A stretch of DNA of 64,000 nucleotides from an uncultured Campylobacter sp. (GTDB lineage Bacteria; Campylobacterota; Campylobacteria; Campylobacterales; Campylobacteraceae). Where the stretch lies: assembly GCF_944323605.1 (NCBI RefSeq), contig NZ_CALUTC010000007.1:16720-80719 (forward strand). Reading direction: 5' to 3'. The translations under genes and the position numbers were made by a program. How positions within the stretch are numbered: the stretch's first letter is position 1; the number at the start of each line of letters is the position of its first letter. Below the pieces are notes generated by a model that saw only the letters and a program-made list of their open reading frames with translations, was not told where the DNA came from and made no database searches. Shown here piece by piece: positions 42,518 to 51,741 of this stretch.

Positions 42518-43792
42518 ATGGCTTATTTACTTTTTGTAAGCACAATGCTTTTTATATATCTTCGCCCTTTTTCACTGCCTATTTGGCTTAGTGCAGTTAT
42601 ATTTGCCTTTTTAGCTTACTTGTTAGATGTAGTCAGCTTTTCTGACATTAAATTTGTTTTTAGCATAGTTACCGATAGCACTGTGGCTTTGTTGGCTCTT
42701 ATATTGCTAAGTATCAGTTTTGATAAATTAGGCTTTTTTAAGCACCTAGCTTCTTTTATAGCATTTAAGCGTATAAGTTCTTTTAGTTTTTTTATTTTAT
42801 TAAGCATTTTAGCCTCTTTAATAGCCATAATATTTGCAAATGATGGGGCGATCTTAGTTTTAACCCCCATTATTTATAGGCTTTTTTCACATTATAAAAA
42901 TGAAAATTTTAGCCCTTTGTTAGTATTTTTATTATGCGTGAGTTTTTTGAGTGATTTTGCTTCAAATTTATTACCTTTCTCAAATTTAACAAATATCATT
43001 ACAGTTAAGATGTTTTCTTTGAATTTTTTTGATTTTGTGTTGTTTATGTTTTTGCCTCAAATTTTTGCCATAATATCATTTATGTTTTTGGCTTATATTA
43101 TCTTTAAAAGATATTTGCCAAAATATTTATGTTTTGATAAAAAGGAGCTTTTAAATACTTCAAAAAAAGATATTCTTTTTTGTTATTTTGTTGTGTTTTT
43201 ATTATTTTTTTCAGTTTTTATTGCTAGTAAATTTAACTTAGAGCTTTATTTCATTTTGTTTATAATCTCCTTGCTTTCATTGTTTTATGCTTTTATAAGG
43301 GGTAGTATGAGCTTTTTCTCTCTTGTAAAAGAAGCTCCATTTTCTGTAATACCTTTTTCTTTAGCTTTGTTTGTAGTGGTTTTTGGATTAAAAAATGCTG
43401 ATTTGCTAAGTTTTATGCAAGATATTTTTGGATATTTAAGCGATTCAAATTTATTTTTTCAAATTTTTTATGTAGGCATATTTTCAAGCCTTGCTTCTAG
43501 TTTAATTAACAACCTGCCTATGACTTTTCTTGGAAATATGGCTATTGATTCTTTTGCTTTGGAGCAAAATCATAAGATTTTTCTTGCGTATTCTCATCTT
43601 TTAGCCTGTAATATAGGCTCAAAAATAACCCCGATAGGCTCTTTAGCTACATTGCTTTGGCTTTATAGCTTGTCTTTATATGATCTAAGAATTTCTTTTT
43701 TTAGATATATGGCTTTTTCCTTTCTTATAACATTTTTTGTTCTTTTTGCAGCTTTGTTTGGACTTTGCTTGACTGTGGCTATTGTTTATTAA
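42518..43792 (+). CDS. ArsB/NhaD-type ion transporter
   Basis: 424 aa, about eleven helices, same length as ArsB (~429). Motifs FANDGAILVLTPIIY, LLPFSNLTNII, NNLPMTFLGN and GSKITPIGSLATLLWL match the arsenite-efflux ArsB pattern (the last is close to GPNLTPIGSLATLLW). No arsR or arsC gene lies nearby, so arsenite as substrate is a family guess; a Na+/dicarboxylate role is possible. Confidence 0.75.
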   Translation: MAYLLFVSTMLFIYLRPFSLPIWLSAVIFAFLAYLLDVVSFSDIKFVFSIVTDSTVALLALILLSISFDKLGFFKHLASFIAFKRISSFSFFILLSILASLIAIIFANDGAILVLTPIIYRLFSHYKNENFSPLLVFLLCVSFLSDFASNLLPFSNLTNIITVKMFSLNFFDFVLFMFLPQIFAIISFMFLAYIIFKRYLPKYLCFDKKELLNTSKKDILFCYFVVFLLFFSVFIASKFNLELYFILFIISLLSLFYAFIRGSMSFFSLVKEAPFSVIPFSLALFVVVFGLKNADLLSFMQDIFGYLSDSNLFFQIFYVGIFSSLASSLINNLPMTFLGNMAIDSFALEQNHKIFLAYSHLLACNIGSKITPIGSLATLLWLYSLSLYDLRISFFRYMAFSFLITFFVLFAALFGLCLTVAIVY

Positions 43793-43902
43793 GCATATTT
43801 GCATAAGGGTAAAATTACAACTATACAGCAAGCTTGCTTGAAAAACAGCGGCAAAAAGAAGCTAAAATCCTAAAAATTTATACAAGTTTTAACATTGTTT
43901 AA

Positions 43903-43908
43903 TATAAT
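43903..43908 (+). promoter_or_regulatory. -10 box for tautomerase gene
   Basis: TATAAT 26 nt before the ATG at 43934; AAAGGAG ribosome binding site follows. Confidence 0.45.
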
Positions 43909-43933
43909 TAATTATAAATTTAAAGGAGATTTT

Positions 43934-44140
43934 ATGCCATTTGTCAATATTCGTATCACAAGAGAAAATAATGAACCGACGATTAAACAAAAAGAAGAAC
44001 TTATAGAAGGAGTAACAGAGCTACTTGCTAGGGTTTTGAATAAAAACAAAGCTTCAACCGTCGTTATCATCGATGAGATAGATACCGATAACTACGGCTT
44101 AGGTGGCAAGAGCATAACAAATGTTAGAAAGCAAAAATAA
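43934..44140 (+). CDS. 4-oxalocrotonate tautomerase-like protein
   Basis: 68-aa enzyme whose mature N-terminus would be the catalytic Pro (MPFVNIRITRENNEPT). Core arginines R7/R9 and the VVIIDEIDTDNYGLGGK segment agree with the DmpI/HP0924 group. Start chosen at 43934 to give Pro1 and because of the AAAGGAG site; the frame could extend to 43895. Likely a small isomerase for a keto/enol substrate, true substrate unknown. Confidence 0.9.
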   Translation: MPFVNIRITRENNEPTIKQKEELIEGVTELLARVLNKNKASTVVIIDEIDTDNYGLGGKSITNVRKQK

Positions 44141-44158
44141 ATTTTTCTAAGCAAGACT

Positions 44159-44198
44159 TAGGCTGTCTAGCCTAGAAAACTTGTCTAAATATTTTTTT
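44159..44198 (+). terminator. Possible terminator between tautomerase and rpoD
   Basis: TAGGCT-GTCT-AGCCTA hairpin (44159-44174) with a T-run at 44191-44200. The run is 16 nt beyond the stem, so efficiency is doubtful. Confidence 0.35.
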
Positions 44199-46079
44199 TT
44201 ACTTCCAACCTTCTATATAGTTTTTAAGCTTTCTGCCAACTTTTGGGTGTTTTAGCTTTTTTATTGCCGAGCTTTCTATTTGCCTTACTCTTTCTCTGGT
44301 AACATTTAATTCTTTGCCTATTTCTTCTAATGTCCTATCGCTCTCATCATCCATTAAGCCGAAACGCATTCTAATTACAGCCTTTTCTCTATCGTTGAGT
44401 TGGTCTAAAACATCATCTATTTGTTCTTTTAAGTCATTTTTTAATATATGCTCCATTGGCGATAAAGAACTTCTATCCTCTACAAAATCTCCAAATTTTC
44501 CATCATCTTCATTGCCTATTGGTGCTTCTAAAGATATAGGTTCTTTTGTTATTTTAATAACCTGTTTTACCTTATCAACACTTAAACCAACTTCTTTTGC
44601 TATGGTTATGACATCTGGTTCTTTGCCGTTTTTTTGCAAGTATTCTCTTATGATTTTATTGATTTGATTTATAGTTTCTATCATATGTATAGGAATTCTA
44701 ATGGTTCTTGCTTGATCGGCTATCGCCCTTGATATAGCTTGTCTTATCCACCAAGTAGCATAGGTTGAGAATTTATATCCCCTTTTGTATTCAAATTTAT
44801 CAACAGCTTTCATCAAGCCTATATTTCCCTCTTGTATAAGATCTAAAAAAGGCAATCCTCTATTAGTGTATCTTTTGGCTATGCTAACTACAAGTCTTAA
44901 ATTTGATTTTGCCATTCTTCCTTTAGCTTCATCAGAAATTTTCTTACCTCTTTTAATTTGCTCTAAAATTTCTTTTAGTTGTTCTTTTTCCAAATCAAAA
45001 CTTTTTTTACTTGCTTCTTTTGTTTGAAAAAGCTTTTTTATCTCCATATAGGTGCTTACCATAGTTGTTTCTAGTGCCATTTCGGTGATTTCTTCTTTGC
45101 TTAGTTGTGTTATATTTTGTAGTATATTTTTGTGTCTATTTCTAAGCTCTTCTGAAAACATAGGTAAGCGATATTCTAGTCTTTTTAGCTCTTTATCAAA
45201 ATCACTATCGCTTTTTAAAGCCGTTTCCATTGACTTTACTATCTCTGATATAAGTTTTGATGTAGGACCAAGATCCATAAGCTTTTCTTTTAAGATATTT
45301 TTTTTAAATGCTATGCTAAGCTTATTAAAAAGTTCATTGCTTTCTATTTCCTTAAAATTTTGTGTAGTTTTTAGCCATTCTTTTTTTGCTTTTTCAAGAG
45401 CCTTAAATTTTTCTATTACTTTTATAGCTCTTTCATCTTCTTTTTTATCATTTATTTTTTTAGCTTTTTTATTTTGACCTTCGTTTATAGTTTCGTCTAT
45501 ATCATCTTCATCTAATTCTTCTTCTTTTTCCTCATCTTCCTCATCTTTTTCCTCATCGTCAAAACTTTTAAACAGCTCCTTAACTCTTCTTTCTCTATTT
45601 ATCAAAGGATCTTTATAGTCAAGTATAAAGTCTATAAGGTAAGGCACAGAGCAAAATGCGTCTATTATTATATCTTCTCCTAATTCTATTTTTTTGGAGA
45701 TTTCAACCTCTTCATCTTTGTTAAGTAGCGAAATTTGCCCCATTTCTCTTAGATACATTCTTACAGGAGAATCAGATCTTGACCATTCAAGTAAATCATT
45801 TTCATTGGCTAGGTCAAATTCATTTTCTAAGCCCATATCTTGTAATTTTTGTCTTTCTTCTTGCAGTTTCTTTGCTTCTGCTATGTTTTTCATTTTTGCT
45901 ATTTCAGCAGATGAGCAAAGTTTTACTTTATGTTTTTTGGCAAGACTTTCTATCTTTTTTGCTGTGCTTAAAGTAGGCGGTTTTGACATAAATTTTACTA
46001 TTTTTTCGTATGTTAGATAATCATTTGCGTTATCTATAAAACAATCTTCTAGCTGTTTATCTGTCTTAGCTGCGGACAT
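44199..46079 (-). CDS. rpoD: RNA polymerase sigma70 factor RpoD
   Basis: Housekeeping sigma factor, 626 aa. Region 1.2 ([30 protein letters not shown]), an acidic low-complexity non-conserved region ([15 protein letters not shown]), region 2 ([42 protein letters not shown]…[13 protein letters not shown]), region 3 and region 4 ([28 protein letters not shown]). Started at ATG 46079 (MSAAKTDKQ), which has AAGAGGAAAAAT ahead; the longer frame opens at 46142. Confidence 0.96.
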   Translation of the reverse strand: MSAAKTDKQLEDCFIDNANDYLTYEKIVKFMSKPPTLSTAKKIESLAKKHKVKLCSSAEIAKMKNIAEAKKLQEERQKLQDMGLENEFDLANENDLLEWSRSDSPVRMYLREMGQISLLNKDEEVEISKKIELGEDIIIDAFCSVPYLIDFILDYKDPLINRERRVKELFKSFDDEEKDEEDEEKEEELDEDDIDETINEGQNKKAKKINDKKEDERAIKVIEKFKALEKAKKEWLKTTQNFKEIESNELFNKLSIAFKKNILKEKLMDLGPTSKLISEIVKSMETALKSDSDFDKELKRLEYRLPMFSEELRNRHKNILQNITQLSKEEITEMALETTMVSTYMEIKKLFQTKEASKKSFDLEKEQLKEILEQIKRGKKISDEAKGRMAKSNLRLVVSIAKRYTNRGLPFLDLIQEGNIGLMKAVDKFEYKRGYKFSTYATWWIRQAISRAIADQARTIRIPIHMIETINQINKIIREYLQKNGKEPDVITIAKEVGLSVDKVKQVIKITKEPISLEAPIGNEDDGKFGDFVEDRSSLSPMEHILKNDLKEQIDDVLDQLNDREKAVIRMRFGLMDDESDRTLEEIGKELNVTRERVRQIESSAIKKLKHPKVGRKLKNYIEGWK

Positions 46080-46118
46080 ATTTTTCCTCTTAGAAATTAG
46101 ATGAATTTTGAATTTGTC

Positions 46119-46124
46119 ATTATA
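46119..46124 (-). promoter_or_regulatory. -10 box for rpoD
   Basis: TATAAT on the minus strand, 40 nt before the rpoD ATG, preceded by CTGTG. Confidence 0.5.
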
Positions 46125-46198
46125 CACAGTTTTTTTAAACAAAAAATATAAATATTTTTTTCTTTTTTAAATCCTTTGATTTTTATGCATTCTACAAC

Positions 46199-46216
46199 TT
46201 GGAACAGTCTTTGCTT
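46199..46216 (+). promoter_or_regulatory. Sigma54 promoter for flgG2-flgG
   Basis: TTGGAACAGTCTTTGCTT: GG at 46201-46202 and GC at 46213-46214 are 12 bp apart, matching the -24/-12 consensus of Campylobacter flagellar sigma54 promoters. 36 nt before the flgG2 ATG. FlgS, the kinase of this regulon, is encoded at the other end of the window. Confidence 0.85.
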
Positions 46217-46251
46217 CTTGCCTACAAATATCAAAATTTTAGGGGTTAATT

Positions 46252-47070
46252 ATGCAAAATGGTTATTATCAAGCTACGGGCGGTATGGTTACCCAGCTAA
46301 ACCGCTTAGATGTCATTAGCAACAACTTGGCTAATGTAAATACAAGCGGCTATAAAAAGGAAGATGTTGTTATAGCTGATTTTAAGAGGATTTTTAGGGA
46401 GGTGCAAGATGAGCTTCCTATAGAAAATCACACAAGAGAGGCTTCTAGATTTGTGAATACAACCATAGATAGAGTCCCTCAAATAAATCATACATATACT
46501 GATTTTAGCACAGGCACTTTGAAATCGACTTCAAATCCACTTGATTTTGCTATGACTAGAGAGGATACTTTTTACCTTGTAAAGACAAACAATGGAGAGG
46601 TAAGACTTAGCAAAGATGGAAATTTTCAGCTTGATAGTGATGGCTATCTCGTAAATAAACAAGGTTATAGAGTGCTTAGTTCGAATTATTTTAATAATCC
46701 AGAAAATGATGGCATACAAATAGAGCCAAATTCAAGCTATATAAGTGCTGATAAAGATGGAAATATCAATGTTGATGGAGCAAATGTTGCCAGATTTTTT
46801 GTAGCACAGGTAGATGATTTAAGAAATTTGAAAAAAGATGGTGATAATGTTTATAGAATTTATGATAATGATTTGACTAGAATAAGAGACTTAGAGCAGT
46901 CAAATGCCATTAGACAAGGGTTTTCGCAAGGCTCTAATGTAAATCCAGTAATTGAAATGACAGGACTTATAGAGGCGAATCGTATGGTTGAGATGTATCA
47001 AAAGGTTATGACTTCTCATATGGATGATTTAAATCAAGAAGCTATTAATAAATTAGCAACTACAAATTGA
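46252..47070 (+). CDS. flgG2: Flagellar rod protein FlgG2 (FlgF-like)
   Basis: 272-aa flagellar rod protein. N-terminal MQNGYYQATGGMVTQLNRLDVISNNLANVNTSGYKKEDVV and C-terminal LIEANRMVEMYQKVMTSHMDD helices form the D0/D1 axial domain. Secreted by the flagellar export apparatus to build the proximal rod. Follows a sigma54 promoter and precedes flgG by 24 bases. Confidence 0.93.
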   Translation: MQNGYYQATGGMVTQLNRLDVISNNLANVNTSGYKKEDVVIADFKRIFREVQDELPIENHTREASRFVNTTIDRVPQINHTYTDFSTGTLKSTSNPLDFAMTREDTFYLVKTNNGEVRLSKDGNFQLDSDGYLVNKQGYRVLSSNYFNNPENDGIQIEPNSSYISADKDGNINVDGANVARFFVAQVDDLRNLKKDGDNVYRIYDNDLTRIRDLEQSNAIRQGFSQGSNVNPVIEMTGLIEANRMVEMYQKVMTSHMDDLNQEAINKLATTN

Positions 47071-47094
47071 TAAGATTAGCTTAAGGAGATAATT

Positions 47095-47886
47095 ATGTTA
47101 AGGTCTTTACATACAGCGGCTACAGGTATGATAGCCCAACAAACACAGATAGATGTTACTTCAAATAATATAGCAAATGTTAATACTGTAGGTTTTAAAA
47201 AGTCAAGAGCTGAATTCGCTGATCTTATGTATCAAGTTATGAAATACGCTGGAACTTCTACTTCAAATACAACACTACATCCTTCAGGTATAGAAGTAGG
47301 GCTTGGAGTGCGTCCAACGGCTGTAACAAAGATATTTTCAACAAGTTCATACAAGGCTACTAGCATGGAAAATTTTGATGTTGCCATAGAAGGAAATGGC
47401 TTTTTTCAGGTTCAGCTTCCAGATGGAACTACAGCTTATACTAGAAATGGACAATTTACAAAAGATTCTGAAGGAAACATAGTAAATTCAGACGGATATT
47501 ACTTAATACCTCAAATGACAGTCCCAGAAGGTTCTCAACATCTTAGCATAGCAAAAGATGGGACAGTTTCTGTTATGTTGCCGGGTGAGGCTGAGGAAAC
47601 TCAAATAGGTCAGATAGAAATTGCAAATTTTATAAATCCAGCAGGACTTCACTCTATGGGAGATAATTTATACCTTGAAACAGGAGCGAGTGGAGCACCT
47701 ACGATAGGCGTTGCGGGTCAAGACGGTTTTGGTGCTATAAGACACGGTTTTGTTGAAAACAGCAACGTTCAACTAGTAGAAGAAATGACAGACTTAATAA
47801 CAGGTCAAAGAGCTTATGAAGCAGGTTCAAAAGCTATAACCACAAGCGATGAAATGCTTTCTATAGTTAATCAATTGAAAAGGTAA
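47095..47886 (+). CDS. flgG: Flagellar distal rod protein FlgG
   Basis: 263 aa, typical length. N-terminal MLRSLHTAATGMIAQQTQIDVTSNNIANVNTVGFKKSRAEFADLMYQ and C-terminal LVEEMTDLITGQRAYEAGSKAITTSDEMLSIVNQLKR are diagnostic. Builds the distal rod. Own AAGGAG site; same operon as flgG2. The sugar locus begins immediately after its stop. Confidence 0.97.
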   Translation: MLRSLHTAATGMIAQQTQIDVTSNNIANVNTVGFKKSRAEFADLMYQVMKYAGTSTSNTTLHPSGIEVGLGVRPTAVTKIFSTSSYKATSMENFDVAIEGNGFFQVQLPDGTTAYTRNGQFTKDSEGNIVNSDGYYLIPQMTVPEGSQHLSIAKDGTVSVMLPGEAEETQIGQIEIANFINPAGLHSMGDNLYLETGASGAPTIGVAGQDGFGAIRHGFVENSNVQLVEEMTDLITGQRAYEAGSKAITTSDEMLSIVNQLKR

Positions 47887-47895
47887 GTAAAAAGT

Positions 47896-47933
47896 GCTTG
47901 AGTTTTTATATCATAGCTTTTAAATACTCAAGC
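47896..47933. repeat. 8-bp inverted repeat between flgG and the SDR gene
   Basis: GCTTGAGT (47896-47903) and ACTCAAGC (47926-47933), spacer 22 nt, at the junction of the convergent genes. No T-run directly follows, so a terminator role is only possible. Confidence 0.3.
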
Positions 47934-48935
47934 CATTTTATGTTAAGCTTAATCCCATCTTTAAGGCTTACTTTTTTAAAATTTCCAAATTCATCAAAAT
48001 ATTTTTTTGAGCTTATACTCGTGCTTGTTTGAGTTCCGCTTATGTTTTTATCATTTTGAGGTAAAATAATTTTTGATTTTGTTATTTTAGCAATGTTCTT
48101 AGCTAATTCTAATATGCTTATATCATCATTTGAACTTATATTATAAAGATTATCTTTTGAATTCAAGGCTATATTTAAAAACATAAAAACACAGTCTGTT
48201 ATATATAAAAATCTTCTGCTTGCTAAACCACCGTCTATTAAAGTAATTTCTTTTTCAAATAAAGCCTTTCTTATAAATTCATTTATAACCCTCCTATCAT
48301 CAAATTTTACTCCAGCTCCGTAAGAAATAGCAAGTCTTGTTATTTTAAAATTGCAATCCGAGTTAAAAAGTATGCTCTCTGCCATTCTTTTACTTTGTGC
48401 ATAAACGCTAGACTTGCTTTGTAAGTTTATAAAACCATACTGCATATCATCTTCACTTAATTCATTTTTACAAATGCCCCCCCCCCATTTGCCAAATAGG
48501 CTCTCCATAAGTAGCAGATGAACTTAAGAATATTAATTTAGCGTTATTTTTCATACATTTCTCAATCAAATTAATAAGGACAGTGGTATTTAATAAAACA
48601 GTACCTTTTATGTGCTCTAAAACTTTAAATGGTTGAGCATAAGTTGCACAATGAAAGCAAAAATCAAAATTGAAATTTAAGTTAAAATTTGTTAAGTCTC
48701 CATTTAGATATTTTACATTTTTATATTTATTAAAAAAAACTGGCTTTGAAAAAGAATGAGCTATCAATTTTAATTTTAATGCGTATTTTTCATTCAAAAA
48801 TACAAGATATGCTAACAAATTACTCCCTACAAGTCCATTTGCACCACTTATAAATAAAATTTTATTTTCCAACTCTTTTAGATTTTTTAGTTTGTATTTT
48901 TTAAAAAATTCTATATGAAAATCATACAAGGTCAT
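47906..48935 (-). CDS. SDR nucleotide-sugar epimerase/dehydratase, phase-variable, OFF
   Basis: Extended SDR enzyme of the UDP-glucose epimerase/dTDP-glucose dehydratase type, split by a G10 tract. Upstream part (48935 to 48468) has FISGANGLVGSNLL (NAD-binding), NGDLTNF and LSSSATYG. Downstream part has YAQSKRMAE (Tyr/Lys), RRFLYITDCVFMFLNIAL. In the present G10 it stops at GGGHL, losing the catalytic Tyr/Lys. G9 would read QMGGGICKNELSEDD and give ~342 aa. Start overlaps the transketolase subunit gene by 14 nt. Last gene of the minus-strand cluster. Substrate unknown. Confidence 0.8.
48477..48486 (-). repeat. G10 tract inside the SDR gene
   Basis: Ten C on plus, ten G in the coding strand. 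G10 is off; G9 or G12 is on. Confidence 0.95.
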
Positions 48936-49827
48936 CTAGCACCTCTTTTATATTTTCTATGGAAAGTTTATTTAAGGAATGAAGAAATTCTCTATCTCCT
49001 ATCTCAAAGTTATATTTCTTTTGAAATTTAAGATTTATTAATTTTTTGTCGTGTTTAAACAAAGAGTTTATCTCTGCATCAAGCCCTCCAAAACTTTCTT
49101 CAAGGCTTATCACATACTTGCATTTATCTAGACATTTTTTTAATTCATTTTTATCATATGAATTTATTAGAAATAAGTCTATTAATGTAAAATTATAATC
49201 TTTTAATAATGTGTATGCTTTTTGACTCATATATCCAGTAGCAATAATTGCAATCTTATCATCGCCTTTATTTAAAATTCTAAACCCTTTATTTATGTTT
49301 ATATCTTTATTGGACAGATTGTTTAAGGCTTTTGCATCAAATCTTAAATATTTTATTCCATTATTTTTTAATGCCCTTTCTAAATAAAGTTCCGCTATAA
49401 TAGGATCGCTTGGAGAAAATATTTCTATATTTGGTAGTGTGTTTATAATGTTTAAGTCTTCTAAACAGTGGTGAGTAGGACCAGACATAGAGTAAGATAT
49501 ACCAGCACCTATGCTTATAATATTTACATTCATTTTTCTAAGTTGTGAAAGTGCTGCTAAATTTATGCGAATTTGCTCAAAACATCTCATTGATATAAAA
49601 GGCGATATACCATATACAAAAACTTTAAATCCTTCAAGAGCAAAACCAGCAGCTAGATTTATAGCGTTTTGTTCTGCTATGCCAGTATTTATTATTTGAT
49701 TTTTGCACTCTATTCGAATCTTATCAAGCACAGGTGCTCCAAAATCAACGCTTAATAATATAATTTTTTCATCTTTTTTCATTTCTGATGAAAGACTATG
49801 CAAGAATTCATCACGCATTGTTTTCAT
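48922..49827 (-). CDS. Transketolase-like subunit, C-terminal half
   Basis: 301 aa with the pyrimidine-binding domain and C-terminal domain of transketolase. Thiamine-activating Glu in NTGIAEQNAINLAAGFALEG; Phe-rich FVYGISPFISMRCFEQIRINL; substrate-side His pair GPTHHCLED. Together with the next gene it makes a two-gene transketolase of ~573 aa. In sugar clusters such pairs may transfer two-carbon units to keto sugars rather than serve the pentose phosphate pathway. Overlaps the N-half gene by 17 nt and the SDR gene by 14 nt. Confidence 0.85.
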   Translation of the reverse strand: MKTMRDEFLHSLSSEMKKDEKIILLSVDFGAPVLDKIRIECKNQIINTGIAEQNAINLAAGFALEGFKVFVYGISPFISMRCFEQIRINLAALSQLRKMNVNIISIGAGISYSMSGPTHHCLEDLNIINTLPNIEIFSPSDPIIAELYLERALKNNGIKYLRFDAKALNNLSNKDININKGFRILNKGDDKIAIIATGYMSQKAYTLLKDYNFTLIDLFLINSYDKNELKKCLDKCKYVISLEESFGGLDAEINSLFKHDKKLINLKFQKKYNFEIGDREFLHSLNKLSIENIKEVLDDLV

Positions 49828-50629
49828 TTTCTAATCCTTTTATAAGTTCATTTACTTCATTTATATCAGCACTTAAAATATGGCTTAATGCTTTGTTTTC
49901 TAAGCTTTTTACTCCGTGTCCTTTTATGCTGTGTGCTATTATTATTTTTGTTTTTTTATCTTTTTTAAAAATAGCATCTTTTAAAGTAATTTCACACTCT
50001 TTAACATCGTGTGCGTTTTTTATTTCAAATACTTCAAAATCAAAAGTCTTAAATTTATCTTTTAAGTTTTTTAAATCAAGTATATTTTGTGTAAAATCAA
50101 GCATTTGAGCCTTATTGCAGTCTATTATTATGTTTAAATTATCTAGTTTGTGATGAGACATAAACATAAATGCTTCCCAGCAAGAGCCTTCGTTTAGCTC
50201 ACCGTCTCCAAGTAGAGCAACTACATTTTCTTTTTTGTTTTTGTATTTTAAAGCAAGTGCGACCCCGCTAGCAACCCCAGCCGCATGTCCTAAAGAGCCA
50301 TTTATACTCTCATATCCAGGTATCATTGGATCTGGAATTGAGCCTAAAAACGACCCCATTTTACCAACATTTTCAAGTTCTTTTTTGTCAAAAAATCCAA
50401 GAAAAGCAAGTATAGGATAAAAACAAATCGAACCGTGTCCTTTAGATATAAAAAATCTATCTCTGCTATCATAAAGAGGATTTTGAGGATAAAAGTTTAA
50501 TATTTTTCCGTGATAAAGTGCTACTAAAAGTTCCAGGCAAGAAAGAGATGAGGCTAGACGAATGTCAGGATTGTTTCTTGCTATTTTTAAAAGTTCTAGC
50601 TTTGTTTCTTTTACTAATTTTTCCAACAT
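49811..50629 (-). CDS. Transketolase-like subunit, N-terminal (ThDP) half
   Basis: 272 aa. Diphosphate-binding motif GDGELNEGSCWEAFMFMSHHKL…IIDCN (GDG-X~25-N), conserved His in ISKGHGS and SLGHAAGVASGVALA. A complete ThDP domain, not a truncated transketolase. Its ribosome binding site AAGGAGG is buried in a 10-bp hairpin (50631-50657), and a G9 tract in the upstream gene decides whether ribosomes run into that hairpin; in the present state it would be uncoupled. Confidence 0.88.
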   Translation of the reverse strand: MLEKLVKETKLELLKIARNNPDIRLASSLSCLELLVALYHGKILNFYPQNPLYDSRDRFFISKGHGSICFYPILAFLGFFDKKELENVGKMGSFLGSIPDPMIPGYESINGSLGHAAGVASGVALALKYKNKKENVVALLGDGELNEGSCWEAFMFMSHHKLDNLNIIIDCNKAQMLDFTQNILDLKNLKDKFKTFDFEVFEIKNAHDVKECEITLKDAIFKKDKKTKIIIAHSIKGHGVKSLENKALSHILSADINEVNELIKGLENENNA

Positions 50630-50630
50630 A

Positions 50631-50657
50631 AAGCCTCCTTAAGCAGCAAGGAGGCTT
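50631..50657 (-). promoter_or_regulatory. Hairpin burying the transketolase ribosome binding site
   Basis: In the mRNA: AAGCCTCCTT, loop GCTGCTT, AAGGAGGCTT, then T and the ATG. Perfect 10-bp stem holding AAGGAGG. In the G10 frame the upstream gene would end at TAA 50641-50639, inside the loop and next to this site. In G9 (present) it stops at 50673-50671, before the hairpin. Confidence 0.75.
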
Positions 50658-50670
50658 ACGATTTTATACC

Positions 50671-51741
50671 TTAATGCCCCCCCCCGTTTGTATTTTTGTA
50701 TTTTTCTATCATCATTTTTAATCCTTCTTCTAGTGGAATTTTATTTTTAAAACCAAGCTTGTTAAATTTTTCTTTACTCATAGCCTTTCTAAGTGTTCCA
50801 TCATCTTTACTTAATTCTTTTTCAAAGATTATTTCACCTTTATATTCTATAATTTTAGCTATTTTGAATGCTAACTCTTTAATGCTTACTGGATCTTCAT
50901 TTGTGAAATTTACAAAAGAGCTTATTAAATTTTTGTTTTCATCATATTCACATAAATCTTTAAAATTTACATTGCAAGCTATATGTATGCAAAAATTTGC
51001 TAAATCCCTCGCATTTGCAAATTCTCTGGCAGCAGCACCAGTGCCTATCATCTTTATATGTGTATCAAAAATGCCATATTTTTTACAAATATTTATAGCT
51101 TCATCTTTGCTGCTTACATTTAAATTGTTACAAAGTTCTTTAAAATTATTTTCATTAAGGCATTTTGCAAGATAAATTTTACGGAAAATTCCAGATTGAA
51201 CGTGAGAATCTTCTATATCAAAATTATCATTTTCGCCGTAAATACTAGTTGGAGCTATGCATAAAAAATTTGTGCCATATTCTAAATTTAAATATTCGCA
51301 AAGCTTAATTCCAGCTACCTTGCCTATAGCATAACTTTCATTATTTGCTTGAAAAGCTCCTTCTAGCATATACCTTTCTTTTAAGGGCAAAGGTGCATCT
51401 TTTGGATATACACAAGCTGAGGCGAGGTATATTAGCTTTTTTACTTTATTTTTTACTGATGAATTAATCACATTATTTTGCATCATAATGTTGTTGTATA
51501 GAAATTCAGCCGGATATTTTCTTTGTTTTATAAATCCTCCAACAAAAGCAGCCGCATAAAATACATATTCTGGTTTTTCTTGTTCAAAAAAATTCTCAAC
51601 TGCCTTTTGATTGATTAAATCAAGCTCTTGATGAGTTTTGTATATGATATTTGTATAGCCTTGTTTTTGTAATTCCTCTAGTATAGAGCTACCAATTAAA
51701 CCTCTGTGTCCTGCAATGTAAATTTTAGAATCTTTACGCAT
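50671..51741 (-). CDS. GDP-fucose-synthase-like SDR (C4 reductase)
   Basis: 356-aa extended SDR similar to Fcl/WcaG and to C. jejuni heptose C4 reductases such as Cj1428. NAD(P) motif AGHRGLIGSSIL, LASACVYPKDAPLP with the Ser, and SYAIGKVAG with Tyr/Lys, so catalytically complete. It probably reduces a GDP-4-keto-sugar made by its neighbours. Ends NTNGGGH at a G9 tract; a G10 variant would add ALRYKIVSLLAA. Start codon lies in a hairpin (51739-51770) fed by the upstream gene's tail. Confidence 0.85.
   Translation of the reverse strand: MRKDSKIYIAGHRGLIGSSILEELQKQGYTNIIYKTHQELDLINQKAVENFFEQEKPEYVFYAAAFVGGFIKQRKYPAEFLYNNIMMQNNVINSSVKNKVKKLIYLASACVYPKDAPLPLKERYMLEGAFQANNESYAIGKVAGIKLCEYLNLEYGTNFLCIAPTSIYGENDNFDIEDSHVQSGIFRKIYLAKCLNENNFKELCNNLNVSSKDEAINICKKYGIFDTHIKMIGTGAAAREFANARDLANFCIHIACNVNFKDLCEYDENKNLISSFVNFTNEDPVSIKELAFKIAKIIEYKGEIIFEKELSKDDGTLRKAMSKEKFNKLGFKNKIPLEEGLKMMIEKYKNTNGGGH
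50677..50685 (-). repeat. G9 tract at 3' end of SDR 50671-51741
   Basis: Nine G. G9 gives stop TAA immediately; G8 gives GIKV stop; G10 gives a 12-residue tail reaching the next gene's hairpin. Confidence 0.95.

Noticed and set aside
43826..43845. Palindrome AGCAAGCTTGCTT as terminator after the ArsB-like gene
   Set aside because: Short stem with no T-run after it.
50631..50657. Rho-independent terminator
   Set aside because: The stem is followed by T and an ATG, not a T-run, and its 3' arm is the ribosome binding site of the next gene.
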